Shown here: piece by piece, positions 19,592 to 29,388 of the stretch | Position numbering within the stretch: position 1 is the stretch's first letter | Layout: each line of letters opens with the position of its first letter | Assembly (NCBI RefSeq): GCF_009930875.1 | Contig: NZ_CP025249.1 | Coordinates: forward strand, 434,001-498,000 | Origin: Actinomyces sp. 432 | Lineage (GTDB): Bacteria > Actinomycetota > Actinomycetes > Actinomycetales > Actinomycetaceae | Length of the DNA stretch: 64,000 nucleotides | Direction: 5' to 3' | Made by a program: the position numbers and the translations under genes | The notes under the pieces: model-generated | Told to the model about the DNA's origin: nothing | Databases searched by the model: none | The model's input: the letters and a program-made list of their open reading frames with translations, nothing else

Positions 19592-20251
19592 CTACGCCTC
19601 GGAGGGGCCGGGCACCGTGATCCCTGAAACCAGGTAGGCCATGCGCCGGGCAACCGACGTCGAGTGGTCCCCAAAGCGCTCCAGGAAGCGCCCCATGAGC
19701 ACCGCGTCCACTACCTGCTGGCGGGATAGCTCGATGGCCGGATCGAGAATCATCTGGAACGACTCCCGGTGCAGCGCATCCAGCTCGGCGTCGCGGCGCT
19801 GGATCGCGGCGGCCAGCTCCAGGTCCTGGGTCTCAATGAGAGTGCACACGTCCCGGCCCGCACGCACGGCGGCGTCGGCCATTTTCACCATCAGGCCGAG
19901 GACGGGCTCGGGCACGGGCGCCTGCGGGTAGCGGCCACGGGCGATGGCCGCGACGTGGCGGGCCAGGTCTCCCTGCCGCTCCAGGGTCTGGGCCATGCGC
20001 AGGGCGGAGATGACATTGCGCAGGTCCCGGTCCACCGGCTGCTGCCGGGCCAGCAGCATCACGCACATGTCGTCGATGTCGCGCTGGAGGTCGTTTATGC
20101 GCTCGTCGGCGTCGATGACCTGCTCGGCGACGATGATGTCCCCGGTGCGCAGCGACTCGGCGGCGCGCTCGATGGCGGTGGCCACCTGCGCCGCCATTGA
20201 CGCCAGATCCGTGCCCAGCTGTTTCAGTTCCTGGTTGAAGATGTCGCGCAC
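19592..20251 (-). CDS. phoU: Phosphate signalling protein PhoU
   Basis: This 219-residue helical protein has two PhoU repeats (about 10-95 and 115-205), each a three-helix bundle with acidic metal-binding E/DxxxD positions such as VIDADERINDLQRDID and the second-repeat IQRRDAELDALHRESF. PhoU links Pst phosphate transport to the phosphate two-component system. I chose GTG 20251 (MRDIFNQELKQLG), the usual PhoU start. It is divergent from senX3-regX3, which supports a phosphate-control locus; no pst genes are in the window. Confidence 0.92.
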   Translation of the reverse strand: MRDIFNQELKQLGTDLASMAAQVATAIERAAESLRTGDIIVAEQVIDADERINDLQRDIDDMCVMLLARQQPVDRDLRNVISALRMAQTLERQGDLARHVAAIARGRYPQAPVPEPVLGLMVKMADAAVRAGRDVCTLIETQDLELAAAIQRRDAELDALHRESFQMILDPAIELSRQQVVDAVLMGRFLERFGDHSTSVARRMAYLVSGITVPGPSEA

Positions 20252-20325
20252 GTTTAGCCTCTTCCCCGTCACGGCCGCGGAGCCGGGCTCGCGGAGCACC
20301 CGGCTACACCTCTACCCTAGGGGGC

Positions 20326-21633
20326 GTGGGAACCGTTTGGCTGATCATCGCGGTTGCCGTCGCGGGTGTCGCGGCCGGCGCCGCGGCGGGACTCGCCCTG
20401 GGGCACGCCACCCGTGACGCCCACGGCGACGGGATAGTCGCCGGATCCACCCTCGAGCGCGACGGCCTGATCCCCATCCTTGCGGCGCTGGGATCCGTAG
20501 TCGTGCTCCTCGACGACGACGGCGAGGTCCTGCGCGCCTCCGCGGCCGCCTACACCTACAACATCGTGCACGACGATGAGGTCAGTGAACCGCAAGTCGC
20601 CGAGATGGTGGAGCGCGTGCGCAGCACCGGGAAGGCCGCTGAAGCCGAGATCACGGTGGCACGCGGGCGCGTCGTCGGAGCGGGCAACTTCCACCTGCAG
20701 ATCCGCGTGGCCGGCATCGGCCGCGGTCGGGTGCTGGTGCTGATTGAGGACCGCACGGCGGCCCGCCGCGTGGAGGACATGCGCCGAGACTTCGTCGTCA
20801 ACGCCTCCCACGAGCTAAAGACGCCAGTCGGGGCGATCTCGCTGCTGGCGGAGACGGTGCGCGAGAACGCGGACGATCCAGCGCTGGTCGCCGACTACGC
20901 CGAGCGGATGAGCCGGGAGTCTCGGCGCCTGGAGCTGCTGGTGGGTGACATCATTGAGCTCTCCCGCCTGCAGGACGGCGACGCGCTGGTCGAACCCGAG
21001 GACGTCAGCGTTGATGAGGTGGTGGTGGACGCCCTGGATCGGGTGCGGGTGGAGGCGGACGCCAAGGAGGTGGCCCTCGTGTCCGGCGGCGTGGAGGATC
21101 TGCACGTACTCGGTGACGCCTCGCTGTTGGTGACCGCCGTCAGCAACCTGCTGGACAACGCGATCCGCTACTCCGACCCGCGCACGCGTGTGAGCGTGGG
21201 CCTGAGTGTGGACACTGACGATCCGGAACTGGTGCGCATCGCCGTCGTCGACCAGGGGATCGGGATCCCCAAGGAGGCGCAGGAGCGCGTATTCGAACGG
21301 TTCTACCGGGTGGACAAGGCCCGGTCCCGGGCTACCGGAGGCACCGGGCTGGGGCTGTCGATCGTCAAGCATGTTGCGGCCGATCACGGCGGCACCGTGG
21401 AGCTGTGGTCAACACCCGGCAGGGGCAGCACCTTCACCTTGGTGCTGCCGCGGCACCGGACCGCGGCGGAGGTGGCGGGGCCTGCCCCCGAGGCGGTCCA
21501 GGCCGTGGCCAGGGGTGCTGCCGGAGCCTCCTTCGCGGCTATCGCCGCGATCTCCGACGCGCCCGCCCCGCGCGAGGCGCACACCCCACCCCCCGCAACG
21601 CCGGGCGCTGAACCGGAGGAGGAACGTCGATGA
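20326..21633 (+). CDS. senX3: Sensor histidine kinase SenX3 (PhoR-like)
   Basis: This 435-residue kinase has one N-terminal membrane helix (5-26), a PAS-like domain (about 45-150) with LIEDRTAARRVEDMRRDFVVN leading into the phosphoacceptor His162 (NASHELKTPVGAIS), and an ATPase domain with SNLLDNAIRYSD, VVDQGIGIP, FYRVDKARS and GGTGLGLSIVKH. The extended Pro/Ala C-terminal tail after residue 385 is unusual but not part of the catalytic core. SenX3 is the phosphate-starvation sensor in Actinobacteria. The ATGA overlap at its end shows coupling with regX3. Confidence 0.92.
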   Translation: MGTVWLIIAVAVAGVAAGAAAGLALGHATRDAHGDGIVAGSTLERDGLIPILAALGSVVVLLDDDGEVLRASAAAYTYNIVHDDEVSEPQVAEMVERVRSTGKAAEAEITVARGRVVGAGNFHLQIRVAGIGRGRVLVLIEDRTAARRVEDMRRDFVVNASHELKTPVGAISLLAETVRENADDPALVADYAERMSRESRRLELLVGDIIELSRLQDGDALVEPEDVSVDEVVVDALDRVRVEADAKEVALVSGGVEDLHVLGDASLLVTAVSNLLDNAIRYSDPRTRVSVGLSVDTDDPELVRIAVVDQGIGIPKEAQERVFERFYRVDKARSRATGGTGLGLSIVKHVAADHGGTVELWSTPGRGSTFTLVLPRHRTAAEVAGPAPEAVQAVARGAAGASFAAIAAISDAPAPREAHTPPPATPGAEPEEERR

Positions 21634-22334
21634 CCCGCATCCTGCTGGTGGAGGACGAGGAGAACTACCGGGAGCCGTTGGCGCTTAATCTGCGGCGCGA
21701 CGGCTTCGAGGTGGTGGAGGCGCAGGACGGCGCGGCCGCTGTGCGCCGCTTCGAATCCGCCGCGAGCCCGGACGGCCCCGGTCCCATCGACCTGGTTCTG
21801 CTGGACCTCATGCTGCCGCGCATGTCCGGTGCGGAGGTATGCCGACGGATCCGGCGCAGCTCCCGCGTCCCCGTCATCATGCTCACGGCGCGGGACGCGG
21901 AGATGGACAAGATCGCCGGGCTGGAGCTCGGCGCGGATGACTACGTCACCAAGCCCTACTCCTACAGGGAGCTCATTGCCCGGGTGCACGCAGTGCTTCG
22001 GCGCACCGCGGAGGAGGCTCCGGAGGAGTCGGTGCTCACTGCGGGGCGCGTGACCATGGATGTGGGCCGCCATGAAGTGAGCGTGGACGGGCAACTGGTC
22101 GCCATGCCCAAGCGTGAGTTCGAGCTGCTTGAGCTCTTCTTGCGCCACCCCGACCACGTGCTCACCCGCGGCCAGATCATTGAGCGCCTGTGGGGTGCTA
22201 ACTATGTGGGGGACACCAAGACACTTGACGTCCATGTCAAAAGGATCCGCGCCAAGATCGAGGAGGACCCGAGCTCCCCGAGGCTCCTGACCACGGTTCG
22301 CGGCGTGGGCTACCGCCTCGTTGCCGGGGCCTGA
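21630..22334 (+). CDS. regX3: Response regulator RegX3
   Basis: This 234-residue OmpR-family regulator is the partner of SenX3. The receiver has acidic Glu8/Asp9, phosphoacceptor Asp59 (LVLLDLMLPRMSG), and Lys in DDYVTKPYSYREL. The DNA-binding domain contains KREFELLELFLRHPDHVLTRGQ in the recognition region and ends RGVGYRLV. It overlaps senX3 by four bases. It likely activates phosphate-scavenging genes and may autoregulate the phoU-senX3 intergenic region. Confidence 0.93.
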   Translation: MTRILLVEDEENYREPLALNLRRDGFEVVEAQDGAAAVRRFESAASPDGPGPIDLVLLDLMLPRMSGAEVCRRIRRSSRVPVIMLTARDAEMDKIAGLELGADDYVTKPYSYRELIARVHAVLRRTAEEAPEESVLTAGRVTMDVGRHEVSVDGQLVAMPKREFELLELFLRHPDHVLTRGQIIERLWGANYVGDTKTLDVHVKRIRAKIEEDPSSPRLLTTVRGVGYRLVAGA

Positions 22335-22443
22335 CTCGCCGCCACCGGTTGCGCCGCACTCCCATGTGAGCTAGCTCCCCGGTCTTCGGGAGTCATTACC
22401 TGATAAACTATTACCCCGCGATTAATCTGGAGTGACCTCACAC

Positions 22444-22938
22444 ATGACATTCGAAGTCGGCGAGACCGTTGTCTATCCCCACCACGGAGCGGCTCGGATC
22501 ATTGATATCCGTCAGCGCAAGGTCAGGGGCGAGGAGAAGACCTATCTGCAGCTCGAGGTCGCGCAGGGTGACCTGACGATCCTGGTCCCGGCGGACAGCG
22601 TCGACCTCATCGGGGTACGTGACGTGGTAGACGAGTCCGGGCTGGAGCGCGTGTTCGAGGTGCTGCGGGCCCCGCTGACGGAGGAGCCCACCAACTGGTC
22701 GCGGCGTTTCAAGGCCAATCAGGAGAAGATCGCCTCCGGTGACGTCATCAAGGTGGCTGAGGTCGTGCGCGACCTGTCCCGCCGGGACACCGACCGAGGC
22801 TTGTCAGCGGGGGAGAAGCGCATGCTCGCCAAGGCCCGCCAGATCCTCGTATCCGAGCTCGCCCTCGCGCAGAAGACCGCCGAGGAGGAGGCCGAGAACA
22901 CCCTTGACGAGGTCCTCGGCTCCGGCACGGCCGCCTGA
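22444..22938 (+). CDS. carD: CarD-family RNA polymerase-binding regulator
   Basis: This 164-residue protein has the CarD N-terminal RNA polymerase beta-binding Tudor-like domain ([19 protein letters not shown], residues 1-60) and a helical DNA-binding C-terminus (about 70-160) with the conserved Trp in [17 protein letters not shown]. CarD stabilises the open promoter complex, especially at rRNA promoters. I chose ATG 22444, matching the usual CarD start, over the GTG at 22432. The carD-ispD order is conserved in Actinobacteria. Confidence 0.94.
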   Translation: MTFEVGETVVYPHHGAARIIDIRQRKVRGEEKTYLQLEVAQGDLTILVPADSVDLIGVRDVVDESGLERVFEVLRAPLTEEPTNWSRRFKANQEKIASGDVIKVAEVVRDLSRRDTDRGLSAGEKRMLAKARQILVSELALAQKTAEEEAENTLDEVLGSGTAA

Positions 22939-23030
22939 CGCTCCTACTCCACCCGGCGCGGGCCGGTCCCCGCGGGATCGGCATTGCCTGATGCGCCGGG
23001 AGGAAGATACCCGCTGGTAGGGTCCCGTAC

Positions 23031-23813
23031 ATGCCGGACGCAAGCACAGGATCCGCCGTCGCCGTACTCACCGCCGCCGGCTCGGGCACCAGGCTAGGCG
23101 CCCGGGGGCCGAAGGCGCTGGTGGAGGTTGGCGGCGAGTCGCTGCTGCACCGCGCCGCCCGCGGCCTGCTCGAGTCCGAGAGCCTCGACCACATCACCAT
23201 CACCGCCCCGGACACCCAGGTGGAGCGCTTCACTGCGGAGGTGGCGGACATGGGCGGGGACGGGCAGATCACAGTAGTCGCCGGCTCACCAGCGTCCCGG
23301 CAGGCGTCGGTCGCGCTCGGACTAGCGGCGGCACTCGCAGCCCGCCCCGGCGCCGAGGTCGTGTTAGTGCATGACGCCGCCCGCGCACTGACACCGCCCG
23401 AGCTGATCCGCCGCGTCGTTGCCGCCGTGCGCGCCGGGCACGACGCCGTCGTCCCCGGCCTGCCCGTGGTTGACACAGTCAAGGAGATCGACGGTGCCGG
23501 GCCGGAGCCGGCCGGGGAGCAGGTTCGTGGTATCGAGGTCGACTACGTCGTCGGCACGCCGGACCGTGCGCGGCTGCGCGCCATCCAGACTCCGCAGGGC
23601 TTCACGCGCAGCACCCTGGAGGCGGCGCACCGCCTGGGCGCCGACGTCGCCGGAGATGAGGCGCGGGCGGCACGGGATGACGCCTCCCTCGTTGAGGCCA
23701 TGGGGAAGCGCGTCATCGTCGTGGCGGGAGACCCGCTCGCCCTGAAAGTGACCACGCCACTGGATCTGGCCCTCGCTCGGATTCTCGCCCGCCGGGAGCC
23801 GGTACAGCCGTAG
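23031..23813 (+). CDS. ispD: 2-C-methyl-D-erythritol 4-phosphate cytidylyltransferase
   Basis: This 260-residue enzyme activates MEP with CTP in the non-mevalonate isoprenoid pathway. It has the nucleotide-binding start VLTAAGSGTRLGARGPKALV with the conserved Arg and Lys, the VLVHDAARAL motif, PGLPVVDTVKEI, and IQTPQGF with the conserved Thr/Gln. IspF, often next to or fused with IspD, is absent here; an MFS gene follows instead. Confidence 0.94.
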   Translation: MPDASTGSAVAVLTAAGSGTRLGARGPKALVEVGGESLLHRAARGLLESESLDHITITAPDTQVERFTAEVADMGGDGQITVVAGSPASRQASVALGLAAALAARPGAEVVLVHDAARALTPPELIRRVVAAVRAGHDAVVPGLPVVDTVKEIDGAGPEPAGEQVRGIEVDYVVGTPDRARLRAIQTPQGFTRSTLEAAHRLGADVAGDEARAARDDASLVEAMGKRVIVVAGDPLALKVTTPLDLALARILARREPVQP

Positions 23814-23823
23814 GCTCGGAGGC

Positions 23824-25313
23824 ATGCGGCCACATGTACCGGGACGGGACTCAGAACTCGGCTCAGCGCTCAGCTCCACCGGTGGAGTGGGTCGCGGCTA
23901 CAACACGTCCGCGCGTGCGAAACTGCTGACGTGGCCAGTGCTTGCCTGGGGGCTGTGGGACTGGGGCTCGGCGGCCTTCAACGCAGTGATCACCACCTTC
24001 GTCTTCTCGGTCTACCTGACCAGTGCCCCCTTCGGTGACCCTGCTGATAGTGAGTCCGCGCTGTCGGTGGGGCTGACCATTGCGGGAGCCTGCATCGCCC
24101 TGCTGGCCCCCGTGACCGGGCAGCGCTCCGATCGCGCCGGCCGCAGCGTGTTCTGGCTCGGCGTCTACACGGCGATCGTCGTTGCGGTCAGCGCCGCCCT
24201 GTATTTTGTGCTGCCCGAGCCTGGGTACCTGTGGCTGGGCATCACGCTGCTAGGGGTCGGCAACGTGTTCTTCGAGTTGGCGTCCGTCAACTACAACGGG
24301 CTGCTCTCGCGCCTTGCCACCAAGGATCGGGTCGGTGCCGTCTCCGGGCTCGGCTGGGGGATGGGGTACCTCGGGGGATCGTGCTGCTGCTGATCCTGTA
24401 CGTCGGTTTTATCAGCCCGGAGGTCGGCTGGTTCGGGGTGACCGACCAGGACGGCATGGATGTGCGCGTGTCGATGCTCGTCTCCGCCGGCTGGTTCGGT
24501 CTGTGCGCGATTCCGGTGCTGGTTACCCAGTCAGGCAAGCGGGCTTGGCGGCGGTGGGCAGCTATCGAGGACACCGACTACGGTGCGGCCCGTTCGCTGG
24601 CCGGGCTGGAGGCCGAGCCGGCAGACCCGGTGCAGGCACCGCCGCGGATTATGCGCCACGAGTCCCTGGTGGCCTCCTACAAGCACCTGTGGCGTACCCT
24701 CGTGGGACTGTACCGTACCCATCCGGAGGTGCTGTGGTTCCTGCTGGCCGCCGCTGTCTTCCGTGACGGGCTGGCCGGGGTCTTCACCTACGGCGGGATC
24801 ATTGCCCAGAACACCTTTGGCTTCTCCCCTGCGGACGTGATTGTGTTCGCCGTGGCGGCCAACGTAGTCGCCGGTGTTGCAACCATCGCCGCCGGGCGAC
24901 TGGATGACCTGCTGGGGCCGCGTCGGGTCATCATTGGGGCGCTTGTCATTTTGGTGGTCGCCGGGTTGCTGGTATTTCTGCTGCACGCGGCGGGGGCACG
25001 CGTCTTCTGGGTGCTGGGACTTGTGCTCTCCGGCTGCGTGGGCCCGGCGCAGTCGGCGGCGCGCTCGTTTCTGGCACGGCTAGTACCGCAGGGACGCGAG
25101 GGCGAGATCTTCGGTCTTTACGCCACCACCGGGCGGGCCGTGTCCTTCATGGCGCCGGCGATGTACGGCGGATCGATCTGGCTGGGGACCCGGATCATGG
25201 GCGGCGGCGCCGGCTATTGGGGCATCCTCGGCATTGTCACGGTGCTCGCTGTGGGGTTGCTGCTCATGCTGCGAGTGCACGACCCCTCGGGCCGCATCAG
25301 CGTTGGCGAGTGA
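23824..25313 (+). CDS. MFS transporter (UMF1/Atg22-like), frameshifted in the assembly
   Basis: The N-terminal half (from ATG 23824, TARGET-like start LTWPVLAWGLWDWGSAAFN, membrane helices to about residue 180) and the C-terminal half (from about 24380, six further helices, ending VHDPSGRISVGE) are in different frames. Adding one G to the G5 run at 24373-24377 gives GMGYLGGIVLLLILYVG and a 496-residue protein with about 12 helices. The DWGSAAFN motif and length suggest the UMF1/Atg22-like MFS group, for which amino acid export is one proposed role. Substrate unknown. Confidence 0.8.
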
Positions 25314-25467
25314 CGCCGCCCCCGCATATACGCGCATGGCCTGAGACTCTCAGTGGTGTCGTCGTCCCGGCTGAGCGGCCCCGCACGCTTACGAGTGCCA
25401 CCAGCTCCTAGCCACGGGGAGTTTTGCCCGTTATTTCAACGTTCTCATATTTTGGACGAAAACGCGG

Positions 25468-25514
25468 ATGTGCTCCTGCGTGCGCCGCCGTCGGCGGCGC
25501 ACGCAGGAGCACAT
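25468..25514. terminator. Very strong bidirectional terminator
   Basis: A perfect inverted repeat with 23-base arms (ATGTGCTCCTGCGTGCGCCG and onward) is centred near 25491 with almost no loop. It lies between the convergent MFS gene (stop 25313) and ohr (stop 25596) and likely stops transcription from both sides. Confidence 0.85.
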
Positions 25515-25595
25515 TGACAATGTTGACTCAATCGAGTTTTCCGCCTGATTCCGCGGAATTGGTGATCGACCCTGAGGGCTGAGCGTGCGGCGGAG

Positions 25596-26033
25596 TCAGT
25601 CGTCGGAGACGGTGATGGTCACCGGGATGTTGCCCCGAGTGGCGTTGGAGTAGGGGCACACCTGGTGGGCCGCCTCTGCCAGAGCCTGAGCCGCATCATG
25701 CGGCTGGGCGGGAATGACAACCTCCAACTCGACGGCCAGGCCGTAGCCGCCCTCACCGTTGGAGCCCATGGAGACTCGGGCACCGACGCTGGAGTCGCCC
25801 AGTTCGGCCTTCTGCATGCGGGCTACACCCTGCAGGGCGGAGTGGAAGCAGGCGGCGTAGCCGGCGGCGAACAGCTCCTCCGGGTTGGGCAGGTTGGCTC
25901 CGGAGCCGCCCATCTCCTTCGGGATAGCCAGGTCGGTGTCGATGCGGCCGGTGGTGGAGGCGACGTGGCCGTTGCGGCCGTCGCCAGAGGCCAGGGCCTC
26001 GATGGTGTAAATCGGGGTGATGGCGTCGGACAT
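25596..26033 (-). CDS. ohr: Organic hydroperoxide resistance protein (Ohr)
   Basis: This 145-residue thiol peroxidase of the OsmC/Ohr family reduces organic hydroperoxides. The peroxidatic Cys62 is in AACFHSAL, the resolving Cys126 in VCPYSNATRGN, and the conserved Arg/Glu context (NPEELFAAGYAACFHSAL) is intact. ATG 26033 is preceded by AAGAAGGTCC. No OhrR regulator gene is adjacent. Confidence 0.94.
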   Translation of the reverse strand: MSDAITPIYTIEALASGDGRNGHVASTTGRIDTDLAIPKEMGGSGANLPNPEELFAAGYAACFHSALQGVARMQKAELGDSSVGARVSMGSNGEGGYGLAVELEVVIPAQPHDAAQALAEAAHQVCPYSNATRGNIPVTITVSDD

Positions 26034-26158
26034 GGTGGACCTTCTTATGTGGGAGTTGTGCTTGACCGTGTCGGGCCTATAGCCGACCGGGCATGGGCAC
26101 AGTATGGATGCTTGTTGGAAGCCAGGTGGGAACTTCGCCCGGGAACCCGGAGTCGGCG

Positions 26159-26635
26159 TCAGGCGCGCAGGTCCGGGAAGTCCTCGGCCGCGTCGGATGC
26201 GCCCTCACGCGCCGCACGGTCCTCGTACTCGGTGCGCAGGCGGTCCAGGTCCTCCTTGGTCAGGGGGCCCTGCGTAGTGCCGTCGGAGCCGTCCTGGCGC
26301 TTCCAGGACACGGCCAGCCCGTCCTCGTAGCCGAAACGGGCCAGGTGCCGACCGGCAACCTCTTCCAGGCGCGGCAGCTCCTGGGCCGAGGCCGACAGGG
26401 TCAGGACGAGTGCGCCCTCCTCGCAAGCCAGGTCCACGATGCCGGCCACGGTCCCCTCGCGGTTGAACACCAGGTGACCGGTGGAGTCAGCTCCATTCCA
26501 CTCGCCGTCGATCTTGCGGCTCATGTGGCTGACCAGGCGGCGGCCGTAGTCTGCCGGCTTATCGGTCGCTACACGCGCCACGGAGCGGGAGTCGAAATCG
26601 GGAGTTCCATTTGCGTTTACTGAATTAGCGGTCAT
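26159..26635 (-). CDS. DUF2218 family protein
   Basis: This 158-residue protein begins with polar sequence and then the DUF2218 domain (about 18-115) with ARVATDKPADYGRRLVSHMSRK at its start and a REGTVAGIVDLACEEGALVLTLSA beta region. DUF2218 proteins are common in Actinobacteria, often beside siderophore or iron-related genes; none is seen here. The C-terminus is acidic. Function unknown. Upstream of it lies a 335-base gap with a repeated GC-rich unit. Confidence 0.8.
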   Translation of the reverse strand: MTANSVNANGTPDFDSRSVARVATDKPADYGRRLVSHMSRKIDGEWNGADSTGHLVFNREGTVAGIVDLACEEGALVLTLSASAQELPRLEEVAGRHLARFGYEDGLAVSWKRQDGSDGTTQGPLTKEDLDRLRTEYEDRAAREGASDAAEDFPDLRA

Positions 26636-26970
26636 GAGACGAGGCTAGCCACGTGCCTTAGCCTCGCCTAGCCTTATCGCTCGCGGCTGAGTGCCCGGTT
26701 TGATGGCCCGTACCGGGAATACGGCGAGTACTTCAGGCGAGGGACTCATAGCCGCGGCCTGGTGCCGCTGAGCGTGCAGGGGCTGCGTCGGTGATGGTGC
26801 CCGAGCGACCCCCCGGCGCCGAGCGGCCGCCGAGCGTGCAGGGGTCGCGCCCATGGGAAACGTAAACGCGCTGAACGCGTGGAGCGGCCGCCGAGCGCGC
26901 AGGGGCCGCGTGTACCCGGGCAGGCGGCGGCCCGCCCACTGAATGCGCCTCCCCTTGGCGGTGTCCGCCC
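26636..26970. repeat. Gene-free stretch with repeated GC-rich unit
   Basis: A 29-base unit beginning GAGCGGCCGCCGAGCG occurs at 26821-26849 and again at 26882-26910 with three differences; a shorter relative (GAGCGTGCAGGGGCTGCG) lies at 26770-26787. The copies are 61 bases apart. No gene is seen in this stretch. Confidence 0.6.
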
Positions 26971-29154
26971 CTAAATCAGGCCGCACACTACGAGCTGCTC
27001 CTTGGTTGGGTGCTTGGCGCTGTCCACGGCGTCGCGCTCGTAGACGAGTACCACGGTTCCGGGCGCTGGCACCAGGTATCCGCTGCTGACAAGCGGGATA
27101 TCGTTCGCGGCGACGAAGTCTTCCGGGGAGGCGACCTGGCCGAGGCCCAGGTGCAGCACGACCTTCTCGTTCAGGTCGAGGACGTCCAGGCCCGAGTGCT
27201 CAAGGTTCTTCTTCACGATTAGTGTGTCAAAGTAGCCGCGGCCCGTGGCCTGCTCCGTCAGGTCCCCGGCGGAGTACACCTGCTCCGTCATGGGGTCGAA
27301 TACGACCGAAAGGGCCGGGCGGTAAGAGCGGTAGGCGTAAGCCTCCGGATCGCGGATGCCGAGTGTGCTCGCGGCGTTGGGGGAGATGGGGCGGTCCAAG
27401 TCCCCCAGCGTCACCGGCTGCGTGTCGGCATCGACCCCGGAAAGGGTGTCGAGGCTGACCGCCTCAATAGAGTATCCGAGTGATTCGGCGTCGAATCGAG
27501 TGCCAAGGCTCTCGCGGACCGCCGCGGGATCGCTGAAGCGCACGGTCCAACCATCCACGATGGCGATGCCGGTGTGATCCCGGTGGCTGTATACAGGAAC
27601 GATGCCTTCCACGGTTCTGCTCGCTCCGGGGTCGGTATCCGGGGCCACGGTTACCTCGCACCACGTGGCGTTTTCAGAAATCGTGCTGGGGTCTGTGCAC
27701 TTGGCTCCAAGAATTAGGGTCGAGTGCCCACCCTGAAGGAAGGGCGAATCGATCCGGGGCGTACCGGGACCCGAACCGCGCGCATACTCCGGCCTTTGTG
27801 CGCCGCTCTGATCGCTGCCGGCGCCGCGGTCCGGAAGCTCGGCCACGACGCTCCCATCGCTTAAGGACAGGACTTCGGCGCCCGCCGTGACTACGTGATC
27901 GGTGATCTGGAATGGGACCGCTGAGCCCCGCCAGTCCACGACGGTTCGCTCAAAGGTGACCTCACCGGTGGCGGTGTCCAGCGAGACGAACAGGCTTCCG
28001 TCGACCCCGGCGTAGACGATCACCAGGTGGGCGCGATCCGGCGACAGCGCCGCGTGGCAATGCACCTGCTCTTCTTCGCCGCAGGGCGGATCATTCAAGG
28101 CGAGGTGCGTGGTATGCGCCTTGCGGCGGTAGGACCATGTGGTTTCGCCGGTGCTGGGGTCCAGGCCCTCGGCGCCGTGTTCGGTGATGGCAATTGGCCC
28201 GGCCGAACCCGGGATGATGCCGTGGATCCGGTCCTCGGCTCGACGATCGAATACGCGTTGCCAAGTGAATTGGCTGCCGAGCGTCTCAGGCACGGGCTGT
28301 CCGGCCGCGGCGGCTACTTGGACCGACTGCGACACATAGACTCGGGCCGGTGCCGCTAGGGCTGTTACCGCTAGACCGACAGTCAGAATCATGGCGATCA
28401 TCGCGGGCCAGTCCGCGCGCGGGCGCCTGAGTGTGCGACGCCGTACCCCGGGGGCCGCCACACTGGCTGCGCGCAGAAGCACTCCGGCCACTGCGCCCAC
28501 TCCTAGTCCGGCGACGGCGACGGCATACTGCAATAGCACCGGGTAAGGGAGCCCGATGTCTTCCGACTGCTGCCACCACGATCTGCCGAGCAAGTAGGCG
28601 CTGATGGCGGGCGGTGCCGCCAGCAGAACCGTCATGAGCGCCATGGGCGCGTGCCTCCAGCGAGGACTCGCGCGAAGATCCTCCGCCATAGAAACGGCCG
28701 CTGCCCAGAAGATCGGGGCGAGGGCTGCCAGGATCAGGATGAAGGATATGTCATCAATGGGCATTAGACCGATCAACGACCAGCAGGCGGCGACGATAAG
28801 CAGCATGCCCAACAGCAGCGCAGCCCGGACGCTGCGTCCGATGAATGGCCTTCGCCCGCCTTCTGGGAGCGTACTCATCGTTATCCAAATGGCCGGGGCG
28901 AGAAGAATTAGGACCAGAATGAGCCCGGCATCCGGTTGCAGCCTCTCCGGGAGTTCCGTATTGACGGTGATCCCGCGGCGCGCCCAGACTCCGGCAGTCC
29001 CTGCGATGGCGGCGGTAAGTAATCCGCCGGCCCGCAGTCCGCGCAGGAAGCCGGTGCGCTGGGCCTGGCCTCGGACCAGGTTCCTGCGCGGGGACCGCGA
29101 GCGGGTCCTGGCCGGGGAGGGCGTGGCGTCGTCGTCGGCGGGGGAGGTGCGCAT
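26971..29154 (-). CDS. Membrane protein with extracytoplasmic PQQ-like beta-propeller
   Basis: This 727-residue protein has a basic, Ser/Pro-rich cytoplasmic N-terminus (1-40), about seven membrane helices (to about residue 270), and a 450-residue extracytoplasmic domain. The latter contains repeated blades such as IAITEHGAEGLDPSTGETTWSYR, LFVSLDTATGEVTFERTV and EVLSLSDGSVVAELPD, as in PQQ-like/WD-like propellers. I recognise no catalytic motif. Similar actinobacterial proteins are annotated as hypothetical. It lies 234 bases downstream of the RNA-repair gene on the same strand; a link is unproven. Confidence 0.75.
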   Translation of the reverse strand: MRTSPADDDATPSPARTRSRSPRRNLVRGQAQRTGFLRGLRAGGLLTAAIAGTAGVWARRGITVNTELPERLQPDAGLILVLILLAPAIWITMSTLPEGGRRPFIGRSVRAALLLGMLLIVAACWSLIGLMPIDDISFILILAALAPIFWAAAVSMAEDLRASPRWRHAPMALMTVLLAAPPAISAYLLGRSWWQQSEDIGLPYPVLLQYAVAVAGLGVGAVAGVLLRAASVAAPGVRRRTLRRPRADWPAMIAMILTVGLAVTALAAPARVYVSQSVQVAAAAGQPVPETLGSQFTWQRVFDRRAEDRIHGIIPGSAGPIAITEHGAEGLDPSTGETTWSYRRKAHTTHLALNDPPCGEEEQVHCHAALSPDRAHLVIVYAGVDGSLFVSLDTATGEVTFERTVVDWRGSAVPFQITDHVVTAGAEVLSLSDGSVVAELPDRGAGSDQSGAQRPEYARGSGPGTPRIDSPFLQGGHSTLILGAKCTDPSTISENATWCEVTVAPDTDPGASRTVEGIVPVYSHRDHTGIAIVDGWTVRFSDPAAVRESLGTRFDAESLGYSIEAVSLDTLSGVDADTQPVTLGDLDRPISPNAASTLGIRDPEAYAYRSYRPALSVVFDPMTEQVYSAGDLTEQATGRGYFDTLIVKKNLEHSGLDVLDLNEKVVLHLGLGQVASPEDFVAANDIPLVSSGYLVPAPGTVVLVYERDAVDSAKHPTKEQLVVCGLI

Positions 29155-29388
29155 GCTACCAGGGTGGCAGGAGGCGCCGCCCCGGCCATGGGGCGCACTG
29201 CCCGCGGGCGGGCGTGGCGAGTCGGCCTGGGGCGGCCGACACCGCCACCCACGGCCGCCGGCACGCCATCTGCCCCGGCCCCGCGGCCCGAGCGCCTACG
29301 GAAGTGCAGGCAAGGGCTCTGCACTGCCGCGGCGCTCGGTGCGCGCGCCCAGCGGACACGGGGCTCGCGCCCGCAGGACGGGATGGCA